This document shows positions 43,140 through 52,090 of a stretch of DNA of 64,000 nucleotides, in pieces. Location of the stretch: positions 186,001-250,000 of the forward strand of contig CAJXSL010000001.1 in the NCBI GenBank assembly GCA_913060875.1. The letters are read 5' to 3'. The DNA is from an uncultured Desulfobacteraceae bacterium. GTDB lineage: Bacteria; Desulfobacterota; Desulfobacteria; Desulfobacterales; UBA5852. Numbering within the stretch: the stretch's first letter is position 1; the number at the start of each line of letters is the position of its first letter. The position numbers were made by a program, and so were the translations under genes. The notes below the pieces were generated by a model. It worked only from the letters and a program-made list of their open reading frames with translations, was not told where the DNA came from and made no database searches.

Positions 43140-44541
43140 CGTCGTCCAGGCAGGCGATGACCTGCAGTTCTTCTCCGGGGGTGCCCACCCGGATGGATTG
43201 CCCCACGGCCAGTTCGGTTTCGCCGGTGATTTTGATGCCGTTGACGAAGGTGCCGTAGGTGCTGGTGTCGGTGAGGATCAGGCGGCCGTCCCGGCGCATC
43301 ACGCTGCAGTGGCGGCGGGACACCCCTTCGGTGCGGCCGCTGATCGGGATGCCGGCGCTGCCATCCGGGATGACCCGGCCGATGACAAGCGGGCGCTCTC
43401 CGACGGGGTAGCCCCGGCTGCGATAGAGCAGGTGGGTCGGCGCGGGATGGCCGGTATCCTCGTCGGCGGACAGGGCCGGGCGTGCCGTGCCGTCGGCGTC
43501 GTCTTTGCCCGGCCGCCGATTGAGAAAGGGGACCCCCCTGCGCCCCTCCCGGTGGGGAAAGGCATTCTCGAAGGCCAGGGCCCCGATGGCCGCGGCGCCT
43601 TCCGGCAGGGGGACCATCCGGGTGCCGGCGGCCGCCGCCAGGCGGTCCCTGATGCCGGGAAGCCGGGCGGCCCGGTGGCTGACGATCATCGTGTTCAGGG
43701 GATGATGGCCCCAGAATTCCTTCTTCAGCAGGACGACCTGGCGGTGCACGGCATCCATCAGGGGGGCCAGGCAGCGCTCCAGCTGGCTTCGCGCCAGGCG
43801 GATGCGGTGGCTGGCCGAGGGCGTGCTCATCTCCACGACGGCCTCCTCGTCGGTCGCCAGGTCGGCCAGCAGGGCCGGCAGGCGGTCGTAGAGGGTCTGC
43901 TCGGCTTCGGCGGCATGAAAGGGGTCGAAGCGGGTGTGCCGCACGAATTCGTCGGCAATGACCTGCATCCAGGCGGCCCGCAGGCGGTCCAGGCCCAGGC
44001 CGTCCACCGGGACGCGGCCCAGGATGGCGGCTTCGCGGCGGTTGTCCAGCACCGTCAGGACCGTGCGGTGCCGGTGGAGATCCAGGTGCAGCAGGATCTC
44101 GGCGGGCGCGGTTTTCGGAAGGGCGGCCAGGGGCAGGGCAATGAAGCCCCTAACCGGGATGGCCAGGGCGTGCATGACGCCGGCCAGCAATTCCAGCTGC
44201 GGGGCGGCATAGGTGTCCGGCACGGCCACCAGGACGTCCTGGTGGGCGGGGGCCAGGGCCTCCCAGATGGTTCTCAAATGGGCGTGGGCCAGATCCGCGT
44301 GGCTCCACCCGGCAAAGGCCGGATCCTCCAGGGGCTCACTGGCCAGGCGATCCCAGAAATGGAGATTGGTCTGGCGCGGTATCCGGCGGCAGGATTTCTC
44401 GGCGGCCAGCCCCACTGTCAACGCGCCGGCGTCGATGACCGCCACCCCCGGGCTGGCCGCCGCATTGCCGTCGAGGGGCAGCAGGGTGCCGTCCTCTGTG
44501 GCGGCCAGGATGCCCGTATCGTTCAGCTCCAGGCCGATCAT
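43120..44541 (-). CDS. Hsp70/actin-like protein with C-terminal FHA domain
   Basis: The start is the ATG at 44541 (473 residues), behind AGGAGG and overlapping the channel gene by 4 bases. Residues 1-340 look like an Hsp70/actin-like domain (IGLELNDTGILAA, HLDLHRHRTVLTVL, TMIVSHRAARLPGIRDRL), but the phosphate loop lacks the DLGTT of true chaperones, so ATPase activity is doubtful. Residues about 370-470 are a complete FHA domain (VIGRV, EGVSRRHCS, TSTYGTFVNG), which binds phosphothreonine. The likely partner kinase is encoded at 48065-50434, so it probably reads the kinase's phosphorylation. Confidence 0.88.
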   Translation of the reverse strand: MIGLELNDTGILAATEDGTLLPLDGNAAASPGVAVIDAGALTVGLAAEKSCRRIPRQTNLHFWDRLASEPLEDPAFAGWSHADLAHAHLRTIWEALAPAHQDVLVAVPDTYAAPQLELLAGVMHALAIPVRGFIALPLAALPKTAPAEILLHLDLHRHRTVLTVLDNRREAAILGRVPVDGLGLDRLRAAWMQVIADEFVRHTRFDPFHAAEAEQTLYDRLPALLADLATDEEAVVEMSTPSASHRIRLARSQLERCLAPLMDAVHRQVVLLKKEFWGHHPLNTMIVSHRAARLPGIRDRLAAAAGTRMVPLPEGAAAIGALAFENAFPHREGRRGVPFLNRRPGKDDADGTARPALSADEDTGHPAPTHLLYRSRGYPVGERPLVIGRVIPDGSAGIPISGRTEGVSRRHCSVMRRDGRLILTDTSTYGTFVNGIKITGETELAVGQSIRVGTPGEELQVIACLDDDETTNA

Positions 44542-45362
44542 GGGGTGCGGCCCTCCTGGCGTCGGGTGTGCAGACGCCGGGTGAGCCGCTCTTCGCAATA
44601 GGCCTCCGTGTCCAGGACATAGCGCTCCTGCAGCAACTGCAGCTGGTGCAGCAGAAACATGAGCACGATGCTGATCAGGAGGGCGATCAGGGTCGAGTTG
44701 AAGGCCACTCCCAGGCTGCGGGTGACTTCCATGATATCGCCTTCCACCGCCTTGTGGGCGTGCCCCAGGGCCTGGCCGATCCCCCGCACCGTGCCGATGA
44801 ACCCCACGGACGGGATGGCCCAGGCGATGTAGCGGATCATGGCCAGCTCGGCGTCCAGGCGTTCGTTCTCGGCTTCACAGGAGGCATGCATGGCGTGGGC
44901 CACGTCCTGGATGTTGCGCGTGGAGCCGAAGCGGTGCAGGGCCGCCAGCAGGGTCCGGGGCAGGAGGGATTTCCGCTGGGGGGGCGGCAGGGCCTGGATG
45001 CGCCGGGAAAATTCAAGGGAATCCTCGGGCAGGATGCGCACCCCCTCGGCCAGGGGGATCAGGTCCAGGTTGAGCAGGCCCCGGTGCCGAATGGTGGTCA
45101 CGCTTTTGTAGCCCATGATGGCCAGGGCCCAGAACATGAGCACGAAGCAGGCCTCCTGCTCATAGTCCTTGATCATGACGAAAAGCGACTGCTCGCTGGA
45201 GGCGCGCGCGTCGGTTTCCAGGGCAACGGCCTGGGCCTCGAGAAAGGCATCCGCATTGGGCCGGATGATGGCGACATAGGCCGCATGCACGATGATCACG
45301 ATCACGATCAGGGCGAAGATCTGGTAGATGAATTCGAGGGATATGGGCAATTGTTGTTTCAT
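44538..45362 (-). CDS. MotA/TolQ/ExbB-type proton-channel family protein
   Basis: This 274-residue protein has membrane segments at about 9-31, 70-88, 178-200 and 218-243 with a large cytoplasmic loop between the second and third. The ExbB/TolQ hallmark region is present: AWAIPSVGFIGTVRGIGQAL followed by SLGVAFNSTLIALLISIV. These proteins form the pentameric ion channel that drives TonB, Tol or flagellar-type motors together with an ExbD/TolR/MotB partner. No such partner is encoded nearby except the two VWA proteins with an aspartate-bearing helix. It is first in the four-gene run 45362-41050. Confidence 0.9.
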   Translation of the reverse strand: MKQQLPISLEFIYQIFALIVIVIIVHAAYVAIIRPNADAFLEAQAVALETDARASSEQSLFVMIKDYEQEACFVLMFWALAIMGYKSVTTIRHRGLLNLDLIPLAEGVRILPEDSLEFSRRIQALPPPQRKSLLPRTLLAALHRFGSTRNIQDVAHAMHASCEAENERLDAELAMIRYIAWAIPSVGFIGTVRGIGQALGHAHKAVEGDIMEVTRSLGVAFNSTLIALLISIVLMFLLHQLQLLQERYVLDTEAYCEERLTRRLHTRRQEGRTP

Positions 45363-45384
45363 CGTTTTTTCCCTGCTGTATGAC

Positions 45385-45500
45385 GGTCTCGCAAAATGTC
45401 CAATGTCGGCGTTACGCAGATCCTTCGTTGCTGCGGCGTACTCAAGTACGCCTCGCGCCTCAGGATCTGCAAGCCTTGATCTTGAACATTTTTCGAAACC
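45385..45500. repeat. long palindrome with GGCGTACT core (family B), copy 3
   Basis: GGTCTCGCAAAATGT at the left pairs with ACATTTTTCGAAACC at the right. AGATCC pairs with GGATCT in the middle, and the centre is GGCGTACTCAAGTACGCC (45435-45452). It lies 23 bases upstream of the ExbB-like gene start. Confidence 0.75.
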
Positions 45501-45554
45501 TTAGCCATTTTACCGATTACTTGTTGACGGGTTGCAGTGTTTATAGATTTTAAT

Positions 45555-45604
<50 letters not shown>

Positions 45605-45615
45605 TTTATCCCCCC

Positions 45616-45921
45616 TCATATATCCGCCGGAAAATCCACCGCCTTGTCCACCCGGATTTCTTCCGAGGGGACAAAGTCCTTGAGCGGGTCCTTGTCGCGG
45701 CGGTAGGACCGGCTGCGGTCCGGGGCCGGTTGGGCTTTTTTTTCGTCGGGCGTCTCCTGGGGTGTTGCATCGGGCGCGGCTTCCTTGGCCGGCGTGCTTT
45801 CCTGCGTCGGCGTTGTCGGCGATTGGGCCCGCAGGTCTGCGGCCGTTCCACCAAGGAGACCTATCGCCAGCAAGCCGGCAGGGATAAGGCCGATAAGCAT
45901 CCTGTGCTGCTTCGTTGTCAT
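45616..45921 (-). CDS. small exported proline/acidic-rich protein
   Basis: This 101-residue protein begins with a signal sequence (MTTKQHRMLIGLIPAGLLAI...ADLRAQS). The mature part is low-complexity, rich in Pro, Thr and Glu (residues 34-70), and ends with DPLKDFVPSEEIRVDKAVDF. It has no known family. It starts within the stop of the PEGA-SUMF1 gene (ATGA overlap), so it is co-translated. It may be a flexible periplasmic linker or a regulator of the adjacent envelope proteins. Confidence 0.7.
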   Translation of the reverse strand: MTTKQHRMLIGLIPAGLLAIGLLGGTAADLRAQSPTTPTQESTPAKEAAPDATPQETPDEKKAQPAPDRSRSYRRDKDPLKDFVPSEEIRVDKAVDFPADI

Positions 45922-48083
45922 GGCGTCTTCTCCGACGGGCCCGCATAGCGGCAGACCCGGAAGCCCAGATCCGCGCGGGGTTCGTCCTGGTAGTCCCGGT
46001 AGGCAGCCCGCAGGTTGCGGATGGAGGCATGCTTCCAGCTGCTGCCCTTGATAACGTGGTGCTGGCCCTCGCCCGGGCCGGTGGGGTCGGTGTCCACGGT
46101 GCCGGGGCGGAAGGGGTAGATGCTGTAATAGTCATGGCACCATTCGGCCACATTGCCCGCCAGGTCGAAGAGGCCTTCCGGGTTGGCGGGGAAAGATCCC
46201 ACCGGAGCGGCCGCGGGATGGGTATCGTCGTATTTGTCCAGGACCAGGGTCAGGATGTTGGTGGCACTGGCATCGGCGATATTGACCGTTTTGGCCGGCG
46301 GGGGATAGCTCTCGCCCCAGGGATATTTCCAGGATTTGGCCGTGGGGCCGTAGCGGGCGCAAAATTCCCACTCGGCCTCGGTGGGCAGGCGATAGCCGTT
46401 GCTGACGGGATTGGTGGACCGCAGGCGGCCGTTGATTTCGGCATAGACCGGCGGCAGGTTTTCCTTCCGGCTGAGCCAGTTGCAGAAGCCGGCGGCCTGC
46501 TCCCAGGTGACCTGAACCACCGGCCGGTCATCCTGATTGAGGTCCACGCCCTTGAAGGTGCCGGAGTCGTGTGCGGGCGCGAAAGCCCGGAATTCCGCAT
46601 TGGTCACTTCCCGGAGGCCCATGTAGATGGGCCGGGTCAGGCGGATCACCCGCAGGGTTTCATTGGCGCGGCGGCCCTGCTCCCGGCGGGAGGCGCCCAT
46701 TTCGAACCGGCCCGGCGCGATCCGCTTCAGGCGATAGCCGTTGGGGGCCCGGACCACACCGGGGACTTCGGTGGCATTGGTGCGTTTGAGGCCCACCTGG
46801 AGCTCGATGGGGAATCCCGGCCGGGGGGTGATGCGCCGGGTGAAAGGGGTGTGGCCCTTTTGCCGGATCTCGATTCGGTGGGGAACGGCCAGCAGGGTCA
46901 GTTTCTCCGGAACAGGACCCCGGGCGCGGCCGTCGACATAGAGGACGGCATCCTTAGACGCCCCCCGCAGGTGAACGACCCCCATGCGGGCGGCCAGCGT
47001 CACCTCCATGGCCGTCTGCTCCCCGGAGGTCAGGGTCACTTCCCGGCGGGCGGGCGCATAGCCGGATTTGGATAGCTGGACCACCAGGGGCTGGTCCGGC
47101 GGCAGTTCCACTTCCAGGGGGGTCTGCCCCCGGAACCGGTTGTCCACCATGACATTGGCGCCGGCAGGACGGGAGGTTATGGCCAGGCGGCCGTCCAGGG
47201 GGGCCAGTACGGCGGTATCCAGGGTGACCGGGGGGCCGGCCACAACCGGAACGGTTTGGATCCACGGCTTGTAGCCGGCCAGCCGCAGTTCCAGCCGGCG
47301 GGTGCCGGCGGCCATGGGCAGGGTGGCGGGGGTCGTCCCCCGGGGCGTATCGTCCACCCGGATTTCCGCCTGCGGGGGGGTCGAATCCACCGTGACGTTG
47401 GCATAATCGGGGACCAGCCCGAAGGCCATCACCTGGCGGCGCCCCATCCCTTCCACCGTGATGATGGTTTCCAGGGGGCGGTAGAGATCGGCTTCGATGC
47501 GGAGCGGGTGGTCCCCGGCCGCCACTTCCAGGTCCTTTAGCGGGGTTTGGCCCACGGCCCGGCCGTCGATCAGGAGGCGGGCCTCTGAAATGGTGGTTTC
47601 CGGCCGGTCCGCCACGTGGGCGGCCAGGTCCAGGCGCCCCGGGAGTTTGGTCATTTCCAGGCTGAGGGTCTGGCGGTCTTCGTCCGCCACGGTGATGTCG
47701 GTTGCAAGGGGCACGTAGCCTTCCTTGACGGCAGTCACATGATAAGTGCCGGGGCGCAGCAGGTAGTAGCCCTCGAACCGCGGGGTCACCAGGGCCCCCT
47801 GGATGTCGATCCGGTCGGGGGGCGGCTGGATATCAAGGTGCAGCTGCCGGGCCGTGAACACGAACCACACTCCGTAGATCAGGGCGAACAGGACCAGCGC
47901 CGTCACAATGCCAAAGGCCATGCGGCGCCGGGGAGGCGGACCGGCGGGCGTTGCCGGTTGGGACGGTTCGAAGGGAAAGGGGGCAATGGTTTCGGGCGCC
48001 GTGGTGTCCGGCGGCGTGGTATGGCGGGCGGTCTCCCCGGCGGGGGGAGAGACGGCCGGTGGTTTTAAATCTTTTCCGTGCAT
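45918..48083 (-). CDS. transmembrane PEGA-repeat protein with SUMF1 (FGE-like) domain
   Basis: This 721-residue protein has a Pro/Thr-rich cytoplasmic N-terminus (1-52), one membrane helix (about 54-78), five PEGA-type beta repeats (about 95-430, for example AEIRVDDTPRGTTPATL) and a C-terminal SUMF1/formylglycine-enzyme fold (about 465-715; YRLPTEAEWEFCAR, DLAGNVAEWCHDYY, DLGFRVCR). The cysteine pair that sulfatase-activating enzymes use is absent: the corresponding region reads SSWKHASIRNLRAAYR. It is thus more likely a binding domain than a sulfatase activator. It overlaps the kinase gene by 19 bases and probably displays its PEGA/SUMF1 part outside the membrane. Confidence 0.88.
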   Translation of the reverse strand: MHGKDLKPPAVSPPAGETARHTTPPDTTAPETIAPFPFEPSQPATPAGPPPRRRMAFGIVTALVLFALIYGVWFVFTARQLHLDIQPPPDRIDIQGALVTPRFEGYYLLRPGTYHVTAVKEGYVPLATDITVADEDRQTLSLEMTKLPGRLDLAAHVADRPETTISEARLLIDGRAVGQTPLKDLEVAAGDHPLRIEADLYRPLETIITVEGMGRRQVMAFGLVPDYANVTVDSTPPQAEIRVDDTPRGTTPATLPMAAGTRRLELRLAGYKPWIQTVPVVAGPPVTLDTAVLAPLDGRLAITSRPAGANVMVDNRFRGQTPLEVELPPDQPLVVQLSKSGYAPARREVTLTSGEQTAMEVTLAARMGVVHLRGASKDAVLYVDGRARGPVPEKLTLLAVPHRIEIRQKGHTPFTRRITPRPGFPIELQVGLKRTNATEVPGVVRAPNGYRLKRIAPGRFEMGASRREQGRRANETLRVIRLTRPIYMGLREVTNAEFRAFAPAHDSGTFKGVDLNQDDRPVVQVTWEQAAGFCNWLSRKENLPPVYAEINGRLRSTNPVSNGYRLPTEAEWEFCARYGPTAKSWKYPWGESYPPPAKTVNIADASATNILTLVLDKYDDTHPAAAPVGSFPANPEGLFDLAGNVAEWCHDYYSIYPFRPGTVDTDPTGPGEGQHHVIKGSSWKHASIRNLRAAYRDYQDEPRADLGFRVCRYAGPSEKTP

Positions 48084-50434
48084 TGGATGACGACCTGAAC
48101 AGGCCCCTGTCCGGGGCGGATTCGGATGGTTTGGCGGACGTCTTTGTAGCCGTCCCGCGAACCGGTCACCGTGTAAGTACCGGGGCGCAGTTCCACGGTT
48201 TCCGTAAGGAACCGGCCCAGCCGTCCGATGCGATAGATAGTGACCTCGGTCTGCTCATCCGAGGTCAGGTTGACGGTGACAATCTGTTGGGCATTCTGCA
48301 CCATCCGGTCCAGGGTTGCAATCTGGGATTGCAGGCGCGGTCCCTGGGGCGTTAGCCGGCGCAGTTCCGCCACCAGTTGGACGGCCTGCTCAAGGTAGGC
48401 GGCCTGGGCCAGATCGCCGGGATGGTCCACATAGTAGGCGACCCGTTTTTCCAGCCGCAGGCGTTCTTCGGCCCGGGCGGCCCCCCGGACGGCGAACTGC
48501 AGGGCCGTGTCGATGGCCAGGGCGGTCCGGTAATGCTGCAGGGCCTGGTGCCAGTTTTCTTCGGTTTCCGCCCCCTGGGCCTGACGCCTCAAACGGGCTA
48601 CCCGGTCGTCCCGGGCGGCGGCATCGATCTGGCGGAGGGCATCCAGGGCTTCGGGCGCGCCGGGTTTAAAGGCCAGGGCCTTGTTGATTTCCCGGCGGGC
48701 TTCGGCATAGGCCTTGTGATGAAACGCCGCCAGCCCGGCGGACATGTGCCGGCCGAATTGGTCCGCGGCCATCTGGCGGCGCACGCGGGGCACGGCTTCC
48801 CGGGCCGGTGCCCAGTCCGGATCCAAGGCGAGCGCGGCTTCGTAATCCGCCAGGGCCAGGGCCAGGCTGCCGGCAGACTCGTGCGCTTCGCCGTTTTCCA
48901 TAAGGGCGACGACCTCCGCCACTTTTTGGGCGCGGTTTTGTCCTTTAAGCGCCGTGGGGTTTTGGGGATCGATTTTAAGGGCCAGGGCAAACCGTTCGCC
49001 GGCCAGGCGGCCGTCGCCCCGGGCCAAAGCATCCTGGGCTTCCGTAATAAGCCGTGCCAGGACCTCCGGGGCGCGGGATGCCAGGTTGCGGGCGTCCTGG
49101 GCGGCCGCGGCATAGTGCAGCGCCGCGCCGGTAAATTCGGATGCCAGGAAGGCCTCGTCACCGGCCTTGGCCACCCGGTCGACAGCGGCCACTTCCTCCG
49201 GCGCCCAATCCGGACCGCCGATGGCTTCCAGATCGCTCCGGGCCCGGCGCCAGTCGGCCAGCGCGGCTTCCGCCCGGTCTTCATCGGCGGCGGTTTGGGG
49301 GGCGGGGGGCGGTTCTGTCGCCCGGGCCGGAACCTGGGGTGCGGGGGCCGGGGCGGGCTGAGCCGTTGGCGCCGGTTTTGGTACCAGGGGGTTCCGGGCC
49401 AGGTATTGCAGAATCCCCAGGCCGCCCGCCACGAGCAGAAGGGCGGCCAGCGCGATGAAAACGGGGACCCGCCATGAACGGGTTTGCTCCTCGGCGGGCT
49501 CCCGGGCTTCCGGTGTGGCAAAAGGTTGGGGCGTGATCACCTCCCCGGAAGGCTTCACCGGAGTGTCGACAGGGGGGGCGGGCGTTTCCCCGGGGGGCAT
49601 GGTTTGTCCGGAGGACCCGGCCAGGGCCTGTTCCATGACGGCGGCCACCGATGCCATGGATGCCGGACGCTCTTCCCGCCGGTGGGCCAGCATGCGCGCG
49701 GTGATGTCGATCAGGTCGGTGGACAGGCCGGCGGTTGGCGCGAGTCGCCGGCGAACCTCTTCATCCGTTGGCGGATGGGAGGGCAGCCGATCTTCCGGGG
49801 CCAGGGTTTCCACCAGCAGCAGGCCGAAGCTGTAGATGTCATCGGCGGGGTGGGGCGGCAGCCCCTGGCGCTGCTGGGGACTCATTACGTCCACGGAACC
49901 CCCCGAGTGGCGCCGGGTGCGGTCCGCATGGACCTGGTAGACCCCGGCGATGCCGAAATCGGTGAGATGAGGCCGGCCCGTTCGGTCGATCAGGATGTTG
50001 CCGGATTTGATGTCCCGGTGGACCAGGTTCTGCCCGTGCACGTGACCCAGCGCCCGGGCGATGGGGGCCAGGGGGGCCAGGCGATCGGGCCAGGGGCGTT
50101 CCGCCTGCCGGCGCCAGCGGTCGAAGCTGGGCCCATCCACCCATGCCATGGAGATAAACACCGTTTCCCCCTCGTGGTGGAAATCGAATACTTGAACGAT
50201 ATGGGGATGGTTGAGGCTGCGGGCCAGGCGGCATTCGTTTTTGAGGAATTCCACCTGGGCCGGGGATGCGGCCAGCTCCGGATGCAGCAGCTTGATGGCG
50301 ATGTCGAGATCCAGGTCCTGGTCCCGGGCCTGCCAGACTTCCCCCATGCCGCCCTGTCCCAGGGGGCGGGCGAGGTGGAACCGGTTGAGCAGCACCTGCC
50401 CCGGCCGGGCCTGTAAGGGTGCGTTGGCGGTCAT
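48065..50434 (-). CDS. transmembrane Ser/Thr protein kinase with TPR-like region and PEGA domain
   Basis: I choose the ATG at 50434 (789 residues). Residues about 15-275 form an intact eukaryote-like kinase: LGQGGMGEVW, the lysine in IAIKLLHPE, HRDIKSGNIL and LTDFGIAG. A Pro-rich linker and membrane helix (VFIALAALLLVAGGLGILQY) lie near 330. A long helical TPR-like region (about 390-700) and a C-terminal PEGA domain (RPGTYTVTGSRDGYKDV) follow. It probably senses an envelope state and phosphorylates the FHA partner or other proteins. It is first in the run kinase, PEGA-SUMF1, small exported protein. Confidence 0.93.
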   Translation of the reverse strand: MTANAPLQARPGQVLLNRFHLARPLGQGGMGEVWQARDQDLDLDIAIKLLHPELAASPAQVEFLKNECRLARSLNHPHIVQVFDFHHEGETVFISMAWVDGPSFDRWRRQAERPWPDRLAPLAPIARALGHVHGQNLVHRDIKSGNILIDRTGRPHLTDFGIAGVYQVHADRTRRHSGGSVDVMSPQQRQGLPPHPADDIYSFGLLLVETLAPEDRLPSHPPTDEEVRRRLAPTAGLSTDLIDITARMLAHRREERPASMASVAAVMEQALAGSSGQTMPPGETPAPPVDTPVKPSGEVITPQPFATPEAREPAEEQTRSWRVPVFIALAALLLVAGGLGILQYLARNPLVPKPAPTAQPAPAPAPQVPARATEPPPAPQTAADEDRAEAALADWRRARSDLEAIGGPDWAPEEVAAVDRVAKAGDEAFLASEFTGAALHYAAAAQDARNLASRAPEVLARLITEAQDALARGDGRLAGERFALALKIDPQNPTALKGQNRAQKVAEVVALMENGEAHESAGSLALALADYEAALALDPDWAPAREAVPRVRRQMAADQFGRHMSAGLAAFHHKAYAEARREINKALAFKPGAPEALDALRQIDAAARDDRVARLRRQAQGAETEENWHQALQHYRTALAIDTALQFAVRGAARAEERLRLEKRVAYYVDHPGDLAQAAYLEQAVQLVAELRRLTPQGPRLQSQIATLDRMVQNAQQIVTVNLTSDEQTEVTIYRIGRLGRFLTETVELRPGTYTVTGSRDGYKDVRQTIRIRPGQGPVQVVIQCTEKI

Positions 50435-50742
50435 CGCGGTTGCGGATATCCTTTTATGGCAGGGTAAGAGGGTTCGAGAATCCAAGGATTCAAGTGTGAT
50501 CGCTTCTTTAATAGCTTTTTCTGTGTCATTCCGGATCCCGGATCGGCGTCCGGGACAGGCTTTGATCCGAAATCTCTAACTTTTTGATATCAATAGATTC
50601 CGGCTCCCGCCGGAATGACGTCAAAACGGAAATCGCGGTTTTTTACGGTGCCGTCAAGAAAACGAACCAATTTTATTTTGCCTGGCAGCATGATACTTGC
50701 TGCATCGCTTGGTTGATGCGGCCGGAACGAGCGGAAACTCAC
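50435..50742. other. intergenic region upstream of the kinase with GTCATTCCGG repeats
   Basis: There is no gene. GTCATTCCGG occurs at 50525-50534 and inverted at 50611-50620, and both are part of hairpins (TCCCGGA/TCCGGGA and ATTCCGGC/GCCGGAAT). This is a common REP-like intergenic sequence in proteobacteria. A promoter for the kinase must lie here but is not obvious. Confidence 0.5.
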
Positions 50743-50784
50743 CCCCGCTTTCAGCTTGACGCTTTCAGCTTAGCGCTTTTTTTT
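50743..50784 (+). repeat. 14-nt double repeat, copy 3 (family C)
   Basis: CTTTCAGCTTGACGC then TTTCAGCTTAGCGC and eight T. It ends 26 bases before the stop of the lipoprotein gene at 50811. Confidence 0.65.
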
Positions 50785-50810
50785 ACCAAAGCATTTCACT
50801 CGACCCCTCG

Positions 50811-52070
50811 CTAGGCCTGCGGCGCCTCACCGGTGTCTTCGGGCACCGCATCCGGCGGCACGATGCCGGTTTCCCGCAGGTAGATTTCCTTGAGCAGCCG
50901 CCGCCACTGGCGGTATTGCTCCTGGGCGGTGCCGGACAGCTCATGGGTCTGGCCCTGGATGTCGAGAAAGATCGGCTCCATGTCGGCGCCGAAGGATTCG
51001 CTGAGTTCCTGGATGGCTGCCGCGTGCATTTCGGCCTGTTTGGAGATGTTGAGGCCGCTCATGAACACCTGCCCGCCGGACAGCAGCAGCAACCCTTCCA
51101 GGATATTGGAACCGCTGCTGCCGCCGTAAACCTCCAGGGCGATGGCCGCGGCCACCAGCAGCACCCCGCCCACCTTGCGGACCCAGGCGGAGCGCTCCAC
51201 TTCCTCCCGGGCCAGGCGTTCGGTGAGGTCCAGCTTGCGCCAGTTCTCGTAGGCGGGCCACATGCTGGCATAAAACCCGTCGTAATACTGATTGAGGGTG
51301 TCGATGAACATGTACTCCCGCTCGCGGATGGTCATGAGCCGCAGCATCATGGGGTCGTTGTCGGCCGGCAGGCGTTTGGGCTGCAGTTGGCCGTCTTCGT
51401 CTTCTTCCAGGTAGTCGCCATAGGCATCGGGGGAGAAGTTCCGGGCGAATTTGAGCTGGGAGACCCGGCGAATGGCACGGATCTCTTCCGGGGTCAGCAT
51501 TTCCCGATAGGCGGCCATCTCGTTGGCGATGGTGTTGTAGAGATCCTGAAAGGCGTCTTTCTGCCAGGGGATATTGTCCCGGTAGTTCTCGCCCGTGGCC
51601 TCGGCTTCGTAGACCTCCTCGAACCACTGCCTTCCCGTGGCGTCCGTCACCGTCACCCGCACCACCAGGGTTTGGCCGTTGGATTCCAGGATTTCGCCGT
51701 TGACCACCACGTCATGGGCCTCGCCCGCTTCGGGCAGGACCCGCACCGCACCCCAGTGGGCGCTTTGCTGCAGGGTGTTGCGGACGTGACAGGGGATGAA
51801 ATGGCCCTCGGATTGGCGGACCCGGTTGTGGGTGCCCATTTCCTCGGCTTCTTCCTCGGTCAGCTCCGGGCTGCTGAACACCACGACCCCCACGTCGAGC
51901 AGCTCCGCTTCCGGGATTTCGTACTGGGCGATCTGAATTTCGGCGGGGGTGATTTCACGGGCGTTGTAGGAGGCACAGCCGGCGGTCAGCAACGAAAGGC
52001 TGTAGACGGCCAGCATGACAACGCTGGTCCACCAGCGCCTGCGGCCGGCCCGGTGGCCGCCGCACCGCAT
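50811..52070 (-). CDS. lipoprotein of unknown function in the kinase/VWA region
   Basis: I take the ATG at 52070 (419 residues); a TTG at 52127 inside the previous gene has no good site. An arginine-rich start (GGHRAGRRRWW) and hydrophobic stretch end in a lipobox, LLTAGCAS. The N-terminal 200 residues form an alpha/beta domain with DVGVVVFSSPE and HDVVVNGEILESNGQ, resembling outer-membrane CsgG/GNA1162-type lipoproteins only loosely. A glycine-rich hydrophobic segment (GGVLLVAAAIALEVYGG) lies near 300. I do not recognise the family. It follows the coiled-coil gene by 20 bases. Confidence 0.75.
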   Translation of the reverse strand: MRCGGHRAGRRRWWTSVVMLAVYSLSLLTAGCASYNAREITPAEIQIAQYEIPEAELLDVGVVVFSSPELTEEEAEEMGTHNRVRQSEGHFIPCHVRNTLQQSAHWGAVRVLPEAGEAHDVVVNGEILESNGQTLVVRVTVTDATGRQWFEEVYEAEATGENYRDNIPWQKDAFQDLYNTIANEMAAYREMLTPEEIRAIRRVSQLKFARNFSPDAYGDYLEEDEDGQLQPKRLPADNDPMMLRLMTIREREYMFIDTLNQYYDGFYASMWPAYENWRKLDLTERLAREEVERSAWVRKVGGVLLVAAAIALEVYGGSSGSNILEGLLLLSGGQVFMSGLNISKQAEMHAAAIQELSESFGADMEPIFLDIQGQTHELSGTAQEQYRQWRRLLKEIYLRETGIVPPDAVPEDTGEAPQA

Positions 52071-52090
52071 GGGCGGGCATCCGAACGGTT

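Noticed and set aside
42874-44601. 575-codon plus-strand ORF opposite the FHA and VWA genes
   Set aside because: Antisense shadow; the minus-strand FHA and VWA motifs are unmistakable.
41050-45362. Zorya-type defence system
   Set aside because: A MotA-like protein is present, but the partners lack an OmpA/MotB domain and no ZorC, ZorD or ZorE homologue is seen.
45918-48083. Sulfatase-activating enzyme
   Set aside because: The cysteine pair is missing and no sulfatase is nearby.
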